A DNA stretch of 25,250 bases, taken from JAQGMJ01 sp036271855. Lineage in GTDB: Bacteria > Pseudomonadota > Gammaproteobacteria > Burkholderiales > JAEUOS01. Location: NCBI GenBank assembly GCA_036271855.1, contig DATAZV010000121.1, positions 1 to 25,250 of the forward strand. Direction: 5' to 3'. Shown piece after piece: positions 15,034 through 21,062 of the stretch. A model generated the notes under the pieces. The model searched no databases and was not told the origin of the DNA. It worked only from the letters and a program-made list of their open reading frames with translations. How positions within the stretch are numbered: the first letter of the stretch is position 1; the number at the start of each line of letters is the position of its first letter. The translations under genes were made by a program, and so were the position numbers.

Positions 15034-16026
15034 CTACCGCGCCGGCCGCAACGGCGCTTCCTGCATCAGCGACAGTTGCTCGCGCAGTTCCAATATCCGG
15101 TCCTGCCAATAGCGCGCGGTGTTGAACCAGGGGAAGGCGGCGGGAAAAGCGGGGTCTTCCCAGCGTCGCGCCAGCCAGTAGCTGTAATGCAGCAGGCGCA
15201 GGGTGCGCAGGGCCTCGACCAGGTGCAGCTCGTTGTCGTCGAAGTCGCGGAACTGCTCGTAGCCGGCGAGCAGGTGTTTCCACGCCTGCGGAATGGCGGC
15301 AGGGTCGCCGGGCAGGAGCATCCACAGGTCCTGTACGGCGGGGCCGCTGCGGGCATCGTCGAAGTCGACAAAGTGCGGGCCGCCGTCGGTCCACAACACG
15401 TTGCCGGAGTGGCAGTCGCCGTGCAGGCGCAGCATGGCGAAATCGCCGGCGGCTTCGTAGCAGCGGGCGATGGCATCCAGCGCGTGCTGCGCGGTGGAGG
15501 TCCAGGCCTCCAACAGGTCGGGCGGAATGAAGCCGTGGGTCAGCAGCCAGTCGCGCGGCTCGAAGCCGAAGGTGATCGGGTCCAGCGTCGGCCGCTCGTC
15601 GAAGGGCCGCGCGCTGCCAATAGTATGGATGCGCGCCATGAAGCGGCCCATCCATTCCAGTACTTCGGGGTCCTCGAGTTCGGGCGCGCGGCCGCCGCGG
15701 CGCGGGAACAGGGCGAAGCGAAAGCCGCCGTGGCTGTGCAGGGTCGTGCCGTTATAGGCGAGGGGCGCGACCACCGGCACTTCGGCCTGCGCCAGCTCGG
15801 CGAGGAAGCTATGCTCCTCGTGTATCTGCGCATCGCTCCAGCGCGCGGGGCGGTAGAACTTGGCGATCAGCGGCGTACTGTCTTCGATGCCGACCTGGTA
15901 GACGCGGTTTTCGTAGGAGTTGAGCGTGAGCTGGCGGCCGTCGCAAAAAAGACCGAGGCTTTCGACGGCGTCGAGCACCGCTTCCGGCGTGAGGCCGGCG
16001 TAGGGGGGGGGCAGGGGCTCGCTCAT
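15034..16026 (-). CDS. srkA: Stress response serine/threonine kinase SrkA (YihE/RdoA)
   Basis: This is a protein kinase of the choline-kinase/APH fold which in E. coli protects against stress-induced death and is part of the Cpx envelope response. The product is 330 residues (E. coli 328). The ATP-binding lysine is Lys56 (LIAKFYRP). The catalytic loop is LHGDCHSGN with Asp204, and the metal-binding segment is VDFDDAR with Asp221. The N-terminal half shows the family pattern LNSYENRVYQVG. Its ATG overlaps the stop of the upstream TAXI gene as ATGA (16023-16026), so the two are translated together. In E. coli srkA pairs with dsbA; here a secreted cysteine-containing protein gene follows instead. 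Confidence 0.92.
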   Translation of the reverse strand: MSEPLPPPYAGLTPEAVLDAVESLGLFCDGRQLTLNSYENRVYQVGIEDSTPLIAKFYRPARWSDAQIHEEHSFLAELAQAEVPVVAPLAYNGTTLHSHGGFRFALFPRRGGRAPELEDPEVLEWMGRFMARIHTIGSARPFDERPTLDPITFGFEPRDWLLTHGFIPPDLLEAWTSTAQHALDAIARCYEAAGDFAMLRLHGDCHSGNVLWTDGGPHFVDFDDARSGPAVQDLWMLLPGDPAAIPQAWKHLLAGYEQFRDFDDNELHLVEALRTLRLLHYSYWLARRWEDPAFPAAFPWFNTARYWQDRILELREQLSLMQEAPLRPAR

Positions 16027-17501
16027 GCGGGGGCTTTCGGCGGTTCGCCCGCGAGTGGGTTGTAATTCGGGTTGTGGTTCGGGTTGCCGTCGGCGGCCTC
16101 ACCGGATTGCAAGCCGTCCAGGCGCGCGCGCACGAAGGCGATGTGCATGCGCAGGGTGTAGACGCGGTCGCTGAAGTCCAGCGGCATGTTCATGTAGCGC
16201 GCGGCCTCTTCGATTTCTTCCAGGCGCGCGAGCTGGCGTTCCAGGTCCGTGCCCTTCACTTCATGCGCGTCCAGGTCGAGCTCGAGCGACTTCAATTCGC
16301 CGTACCAGCGGTTGATGCGCTTTTGCCGCCGCCAGTTGATGATGGAAGGCAGGAACTTGACCACCGGGATCAGCACGCCGATGACCGGAAGCAGGAACAG
16401 CAGCATGCGCTGGACCAGATTGGCTAGCCAGAACGGCAGATAACGCTGCAGGAAGGGGCGGCCGTTTTTGTAAAAGCTTTGCGCCTGGCTGGCCAGCGGA
16501 AAGTCGGTGGCTACCGCAGAGGGAAAGTCGCCGGCGTTGTGGAACAGGCCGGGGCCACCGTGCACTTCGGTGGCGGCTTCGAGCAACAGGTAAGCGAGGG
16601 CGGGATGCAGGTCTTCACGCACCACCAGGTTGGCCTTGGTCGCCACCAGTTGCACGTCGTGCGGCGGCAGGTCGGCCTTCAGGTCAAACACGCCTTGCGT
16701 CAAGGTGACGGCAGTAAGGTAGGGAAAGCGCTTGGCGATGGCCGGCGCATTGGCGAAGTTCATCACGTGCACGTCGGGTGCGGCGGCGAGTTCGCGCACC
16801 ACCGGGGCATCGGGCGCGGCGATGAGGAAGATGGCGTCGAGCGTGCCCGCCTTCAGCGCATCGATGGCGGCGCGTCCGGAAAGCGGCGAGAGCTTCGGGC
16901 TGTCGGGCGCGATGCCGTGCGCCGCCAGCAGGTCCAGCGCCACCTTGCGCGTGCCGCTGCCGGGCGCGCCGATGGCCAGGCGGGCATCGCGCAATTCGGT
17001 GAGGCGGGTCGGCTCCTTCTTGCCGCGCACGAACACCCATACGGCCTCGTAAGCGAGATTGCCGAGCGAATGCAGCTGCGTGTCATCAGGGTTTTGCGGC
17101 GTACCGCTGCCTAAGGGGCCGAAGCCGCCCTGGATGAAGGCAGCATCGGTATCGCTGGCGTCGTCCTTGAGGAGTTTCAGATTCTCCACCGAGCCGCCGC
17201 TGGGCTTCACATCGAGGCGCACGCCGTCGCGTGCGAGAATCGCGCGGTATTTGAGGGCGTTCTGGTAATAGGCGCCGTCGGTGGCGCCGGTGGCGATGCT
17301 TAAGTGGTCCGGCGGCGCCGGCTGCAGGAAGTGATAGGTGAGCCAGAAAGCGCCCACCACCAGGGCAAGCAGCGGCAGCCAGATGATGAAGGCGTCGCGC
17401 AGCGAAGGGCGGTGGCGCAGGGCTTCGAGGCGGCGCTTCTTGACTGCGGGTGCGGCGGGGCCGGCGGATACGCCCTCGGGTGTGGCGTTGTTTGAACTCA
17501 T
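16023..17501 (-). CDS. TAXI-family TRAP-type solute-binding protein, membrane-anchored, orphan
   Basis: TAXI proteins are periplasmic binding proteins of TRAP transporters. This one has 492 residues, longer than the usual 320-340. It has a cytoplasmic N-terminus, membrane helix one (about 38-59), the TAXI binding domain (about 65-345, opening LSIATGATDGAYYQNALKY), membrane helix two (about 362-389) and a basic and coiled-coil-like C-terminal part of about 100 residues. No TRAP permease gene is adjacent, so it may sense rather than transport. The tail has a short NPN-type repeat (NPNHNPNYNPL). I chose the ATG at 17501; a GTG at 17516 would add five residues, and neither has a clear Shine-Dalgarno sequence. 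It is divergent from earP by 41 bp. Confidence 0.85.
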   Translation of the reverse strand: MSSNNATPEGVSAGPAAPAVKKRRLEALRHRPSLRDAFIIWLPLLALVVGAFWLTYHFLQPAPPDHLSIATGATDGAYYQNALKYRAILARDGVRLDVKPSGGSVENLKLLKDDASDTDAAFIQGGFGPLGSGTPQNPDDTQLHSLGNLAYEAVWVFVRGKKEPTRLTELRDARLAIGAPGSGTRKVALDLLAAHGIAPDSPKLSPLSGRAAIDALKAGTLDAIFLIAAPDAPVVRELAAAPDVHVMNFANAPAIAKRFPYLTAVTLTQGVFDLKADLPPHDVQLVATKANLVVREDLHPALAYLLLEAATEVHGGPGLFHNAGDFPSAVATDFPLASQAQSFYKNGRPFLQRYLPFWLANLVQRMLLFLLPVIGVLIPVVKFLPSIINWRRQKRINRWYGELKSLELDLDAHEVKGTDLERQLARLEEIEEAARYMNMPLDFSDRVYTLRMHIAFVRARLDGLQSGEAADGNPNHNPNYNPLAGEPPKAPA

Positions 17502-17542
17502 GGCGCATTTAACCACGCGCGTGGCGCCCTGGAGAGAGGGCT

Positions 17543-18763
17543 GTGAAAGAGGCGATGCAAGTCTGGGACATTTTTTGCCGGGTGGTGGACAACTACGGCG
17601 ACGCCGGCGTCACCTGGCGCCTGGCGCGCCAACTGGCGGCCGAGCACGGCGTGGCGCCGCGCCTGTGGATCGACGAGCCGGCCGCGCTGGCGCGTATGTG
17701 CCCGGGCCTGGACACTGCATTGCCGGTGCAGACACTTGAGAAGGTGGAATTGCGCCATTGGACCGCCGGCGCGGCAACGGCGGCGGACGCAATTGCCGCC
17801 GTGGTGATCGAGGCCTTTGCCTGCGAGTTGCCGCCGGCCTATGTGCGCGGCATGGCGGAGCGTGCGGCGCACGGGGCGCAGGCGCCGGTGTGGATCAATC
17901 TCGAATACCTGAGCGCGGAAGATTGGGTGGAGGGCACCCACAAGCTGGCCTCGCCGCAAGCGCGGGCCGGCGATGATCCGGAGCCCCTGCCGCAGGTGCT
18001 GAACAAGCATTTCTTCTTCCCCGGTTTCACGCCCGCCACCGGCGGCCTCCTGCGCGAGCGCGGCCTGATGCAGGTGCGCGCTAAGGTCCAGGCTGACGCG
18101 GCGGCCGAAGCGGTGTTGTGGCGCGCGCTGGGCGTACCGCCGCGCGAGGAGGCGCCGGCGGGGGAACTGCGTGTCTCATTGTTCGCCTACGAAAACCCGG
18201 TGCTGCCGGCCTTGCTGGCGGCGTGGGCGGCGGGTGTTACGCCGCTGCGCTGCCTGGTGCCGGAGGGCCGGGCCTTGCCGCAGGTGGCCGCGTTTTTCGG
18301 CGCGGTCGATGCGCAAGCCGGCGCGCAGTGGTCGCGCGGGCAATTGACCGCACATGTGCTGCCATTTACCGACCAGCCGGGCTACGACCGCCTGCTGTGG
18401 GCCTGCGATCTTAATTTCGTGCGGGGAGAAGACTCCTTCGTACGCGCGCAGTGGGCGGCGCGCCCGTTCATCTGGCAGATCTATCCGCAAGCGGAGGCGG
18501 CGCATCATGCGAAACTGACGGCGTTCTGGCAGCGTTACCGCGGCGCCTTGCCGGAGGCGGGGGAGCGGGCGATGTACCGGGTTTGGCGCGGCTGGAATGG
18601 TATCGCCGTTGCCGACTGGCCGGATGCATGGGCCGCGTTGATAGCGCAGCGCACGGTGCTGGAGGTACATGCCGACGACTGGGCAGTGCGTGCTGCAACG
18701 CAAACTGATTTGGCGGCCCAACTGGTTGAATTTGCTGCAAAAGTACCTGGATTCGCGGTATAA
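17543..18763 (+). CDS. earP: EF-P arginine rhamnosyltransferase EarP
   Basis: EarP (DUF2331) transfers rhamnose from TDP-rhamnose to Arg32 of elongation factor P, which EF-P of this type needs in order to rescue ribosomes stalled at polyproline. The product is 406 residues. The N-terminal DNYGDAGVTWRLARQL motif carries the catalytic Asp16 and Asp20, and the C-terminal nucleotide-sugar site has RGEDSFVRAQWA with Glu296. The GTG at 17543 has GAGAGAGG upstream; an ATG at 17555 is also possible and would remove four residues. The next gene downstream is efp, the usual arrangement. The efp -10 box overlaps the stop codon. Confidence 0.95.
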   Translation: MKEAMQVWDIFCRVVDNYGDAGVTWRLARQLAAEHGVAPRLWIDEPAALARMCPGLDTALPVQTLEKVELRHWTAGAATAADAIAAVVIEAFACELPPAYVRGMAERAAHGAQAPVWINLEYLSAEDWVEGTHKLASPQARAGDDPEPLPQVLNKHFFFPGFTPATGGLLRERGLMQVRAKVQADAAAEAVLWRALGVPPREEAPAGELRVSLFAYENPVLPALLAAWAAGVTPLRCLVPEGRALPQVAAFFGAVDAQAGAQWSRGQLTAHVLPFTDQPGYDRLLWACDLNFVRGEDSFVRAQWAARPFIWQIYPQAEAAHHAKLTAFWQRYRGALPEAGERAMYRVWRGWNGIAVADWPDAWAALIAQRTVLEVHADDWAVRAATQTDLAAQLVEFAAKVPGFAV

Positions 18764-18764
18764 T
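18759..18764 (+). promoter_or_regulatory. -10 box of a likely efp promoter
   Basis: A perfect TATAAT overlaps the earP stop codon (18761-18763). No good -35 box stands at 17 bp; TGCAAA at 18736 matches 3 of 6, and TTGCTG at 18732 is 21 bp away. Transcription would start near 18771, giving efp a leader of about 125 nt. That leader contains a small perfect hairpin, TCCCGG-CGTGTT-CCGGGA, at 18840-18857. Confidence 0.5.
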
Positions 18765-18895
18765 GAGCAGCTTTTTTTGCGCGGGCGTGGGTGCCTTTGA
18801 GCCCCGGCAGCCTGGCGCCGCCGCTTTATATCCATACCGTCCCGGCGTGTTCCGGGAATCCGGTTTCACCTACCCAGGTTACAAAGGTTTTAGTC

Positions 18896-19450
18896 ATGAA
18901 AATCGCTCAAGAAGTCCGTGTAGGCAACGTCGTCATGGTCGGTAGCGATGCCATGGTCGTGCTCAAGGCCGAATACAACAAGTCGGGCCGCAATTCCGCC
19001 GTGGTCAAGATGAAGATGAAGAACCTGCTCACCGGTTCCGGTGCCGAGACCGTGTACAAGGCCGACGACAAGTTCGAGCTGGTGCAACTGGAAAAGAAGG
19101 AAGTCACCTATTCCTACTTTGCCGACCCGCTGTACGTGTTCATGGACGGCGAATTCAACCAGTTTGAAGTCGAGGCCGACAGCCTGGGCGATGCGCTCAA
19201 CTACCTCGAAGCCGAGATGCCCTGCGAACTGACGATCTACAACGAGCGCCCGATCTCGGTTGAACTGCCGACTTCCCTGGTGCGCGAGATCATCTACACC
19301 GAGCCGGCCGTGCGCGGCGACACCTCGGGCAAGGTGCTCAAGCCTGCCAAGCTGTCTTCCGGTTTCGAGATCGGCGTGCCGCTGTTCGTGGCGCAAGGCG
19401 ACAAGATCGAAATCGACACCCGCACCGGCGAATACCGCCGCCGCGTCTGA
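18896..19450 (+). CDS. efp: Translation elongation factor P
   Basis: EF-P binds next to the P-site tRNA and stimulates peptide bond formation at consecutive prolines. The product is 184 residues with the three beta-barrel domains of the family. The modification loop at the tip of domain one reads NKSGRNSAV with Arg32. Lys34 of the EpmA/EpmB type is replaced by Ser. This matches the presence of earP and the arginine-rhamnosylation type of EF-P. The ATG at 18896 has AAAGG about 8 nt upstream. The C-terminus (GEYRRRV) is typical. A strong terminator follows after 32 nt. Confidence 0.97.
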   Translation: MKIAQEVRVGNVVMVGSDAMVVLKAEYNKSGRNSAVVKMKMKNLLTGSGAETVYKADDKFELVQLEKKEVTYSYFADPLYVFMDGEFNQFEVEADSLGDALNYLEAEMPCELTIYNERPISVELPTSLVREIIYTEPAVRGDTSGKVLKPAKLSSGFEIGVPLFVAQGDKIEIDTRTGEYRRRV

Positions 19451-19482
19451 TTGCGCGTAGACTGCGCAGTCGCCGTAGCGCA

Positions 19483-19512
19483 ACGGCCACCTTCGGGTGG
19501 CCGTCGTTTTTT
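19483..19512 (+). terminator. Rho-independent terminator of efp
   Basis: A perfect 9-bp stem (19483-19491 with 19496-19504) closes the very stable TTCG tetraloop. T6 follows at 19507-19512, 2 nt after the stem. It ends the earP-efp transcription unit. Confidence 0.92.
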
Positions 19513-19602
19513 CGGGATCGCGTGCGCAATCAAGGACTTGAACCTGCCGGGGGAATTATTGCTGCTGTCATCGCTCTAACCGGCCAGTGCGTTAATAGGA
19601 GT

Positions 19603-19641
19603 ATGAGGGCCGTGCTCTGCGCACTTCGCCTCCTGCCATGA
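19603..19641 (+). CDS. Possible 12-codon leader peptide overlapping the enolase-superfamily gene
   Basis: The frame ATG AGG GCC GTG ... CTG CCA TGA encodes MRAVLCALRLLP. Its TGA overlaps the next ATG as ATGA (19638-19641). AGGAG at 19597-19601 is too close to the ATG at 19603 (1 nt) but well placed for the in-frame GTG at 19612 (10 nt). The downstream gene lacks its own Shine-Dalgarno sequence; CCTCCT lies there instead and could pair with the AGGAG. Coupled translation is plausible but unproven. Confidence 0.3.
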   Translation: MRAVLCALRLLP

Positions 19642-20732
19642 AAATCGCCCGCTGGTCCCTGCATTTTTATTCGCTGCCTTACGAGCGCGAAATCGTCTGG
19701 GTCAACGCGGTGGAACATGCAGGCGTGTTCGCGCTGCTGTTGCTGGAGGCGGACAACGGCGTGCGCGGCATCGCCGAGGGCACCATCAAGGCAACCTGGT
19801 CCGGGGTCTCGCCGCGCTCTCTCTCCGCGGTGCTGGAAGACTTCATCATGCCGCGTCTGCTGGCGGTGGACGTCGGCGATGCCGACGCGGTACGCATGGC
19901 GCTGGCGGGCATTCCGGAAAACCGCCTGGCCAAGGGCATGGCCGATACTGCCTGCTGGGGCCTGCGGGCGATGGCAGCCGATACGCCGCTGTGGAAACAG
20001 CTCGGTGGCAACGCCGAAGTCGACCTGTCGTGGGCGCTGACCCGGCAATCGCCGCAGGCGATGGCGGCGGAGGCGGCGGAGATGTGCGAGAAATACGGCT
20101 TTCGCGCCGTCAAGGTGAGAGGCGGGCAGGGCGCCGAGGTCGACGTGGCGGCGCTGCGCGAGGTGCGCGCCGCCGTCGGGCCGGAGGTGGCCTTGTATAT
20201 CGATGCCAACAGCACTTATCCCAGCACCGAAGCCTTGTCCTATGTGCGCGCCGTCGGGCGCGCCGGCGCGGTGGCGGTCGAAGACCCCTGCCCGCTGCAG
20301 CCGGACCAGGGCTTCGAGGCTCTGCAGTCCGAGGGTGGGTTGCCTGTACTGATCGACCGCAATTGCGCTTCGGTGGACGACGCGCGGCGTTTTCTTGAGC
20401 GCGGCGCGACAGCCTTCACGATCAAGCCGGGGCGCATCGGTATTTCCGAAGCGCGGCAGATCGCGCAATTGGGCGCGCGCCGCGGCGCCAAGGTGGCAGT
20501 GGGCCTGTACAGCGAAAGCGAACTTGGCACCTTGCTGTCGCTGCAACTGGCAGCCGCCTTGACTGCGCAGCAGCGCCTGCTGCCGGCCGAACTCGGGTTT
20601 TATCTGTGTATGACCGAGGGGGTCATCAACCAGCCGCTGCACTTGCGCGATGGGCGTATCACCCTGCCCGAAAGCGCCGATCTGGCGGCACTGGTGGACT
20701 GGGACCAAGTCCAGCGCCTGAAGCTCGCCTGA
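19638..20732 (+). CDS. Enolase-superfamily protein (mandelate racemase/muconate cycloisomerase type)
   Basis: These enzymes abstract the alpha-proton of a carboxylate bound to Mg2+ and then racemise, dehydrate or cycloisomerise. The product is 364 residues, full length. The capping domain spans about 1-125 and the barrel follows. The metal ligands are Asp189 (YIDANSTY), Glu215 (VEDPCPL) and Asp240 (LIDRNCAS), and the base on the far side is Lys263 (TIKPGRIG). The strand-two base motif, normally Lys-x-Lys, reads Lys159-Val-Arg161. This keeps the first lysine and puts Arg at the usual catalytic position, so the reaction is uncertain. The gene stands alone between efp and aceE and gives no pathway clue. 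No Shine-Dalgarno sequence precedes the ATG (see the overlapping leader). Confidence 0.88.
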   Translation: MKIARWSLHFYSLPYEREIVWVNAVEHAGVFALLLLEADNGVRGIAEGTIKATWSGVSPRSLSAVLEDFIMPRLLAVDVGDADAVRMALAGIPENRLAKGMADTACWGLRAMAADTPLWKQLGGNAEVDLSWALTRQSPQAMAAEAAEMCEKYGFRAVKVRGGQGAEVDVAALREVRAAVGPEVALYIDANSTYPSTEALSYVRAVGRAGAVAVEDPCPLQPDQGFEALQSEGGLPVLIDRNCASVDDARRFLERGATAFTIKPGRIGISEARQIAQLGARRGAKVAVGLYSESELGTLLSLQLAAALTAQQRLLPAELGFYLCMTEGVINQPLHLRDGRITLPESADLAALVDWDQVQRLKLA

Positions 20733-20812
20733 GCGTTCGGCAAGCCTCGATCCTTTAGAGCTTTATGTTGCGCTGCAACTTTCCAGCGGGGAAAAGCTCG
20801 GGTAAAATTCTT

Positions 20813-20828
20813 TTAAGTAAGTACTTAA
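20813..20828. promoter_or_regulatory. Palindromic candidate operator at the aceE transcription start
   Basis: TTAAGTAAGTACTTAA has perfect 6-bp arms (TTAAGT and ACTTAA) around AAGT, with AAGTACTT as an inner palindrome. It begins about 5 bp after the -10 box, a position suited to repression. It does not look like the E. coli PdhR site (TTGGTNNNACCAA). Confidence 0.5.
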
Positions 20829-20864
20829 TAAATTCCAAAGACATAAAAATCCGGAGATAGCGTA

Positions 20865-20917
20865 GTACTGCGGGCAGCACTATGGAGACGGAAAAATTAT
20901 TGGGTACTGCGGGTAGC
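20865..20917. repeat. Direct repeat in the aceE leader (14 bp, 39-bp period)
   Basis: GTACTGCGGGCAGC (20865-20878) and GTACTGCGGGTAGC (20904-20917) differ at one base. The first copy is itself a near-palindrome around CTGC-GG-GCAG. The pair may be a double protein-binding site or an RNA element. Confidence 0.5.
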
Positions 20918-20991
20918 GGGTTATGCGGCGCTGCGTGATTGTGTTTGTCACGGAAATCAGCCAAGCTTGAAACGCCGCGCAACGTCGCGAG

Positions 20992-21029
20992 GCCGGTGAA
21001 CGGGTGACCCCCGGCAGCCGGCATTTTTT
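20992..21029 (+). terminator. Attenuator-like hairpin with T6 in the aceE leader
   Basis: GCCGG (20992-20996) can pair with CCGGC (21018-21022), enclosing a GGGT/ACCC inner pairing. TTTTTT follows at 21024-21029, 33 nt before the aceE ATG. A smaller stem, CCGG-CAG-CCGG (21011-21021), is an alternative fold. This could be conditional termination or only a structured leader. Confidence 0.3.
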
Positions 21030-21062
21030 CGTCAAGACTCAAAGCCTCATGAGGGAACAGCA

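Larger units (their letters stand above)
20733..21062 (+). promoter_or_regulatory. 330-bp regulatory region upstream of aceE
   Basis: No gene is seen here. A sigma-70 promoter is likely: -35 TTTCCA (20780-20785) and -10 TAAAAT (20803-20808) with a 17-bp spacer. The start is near 20815, leaving an untranslated leader of about 248 nt. Within the leader are a palindrome at +1, a direct repeat, and a hairpin with T6 near the end, each listed separately. The region is more A+T-rich than its neighbours. Confidence 0.6.
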
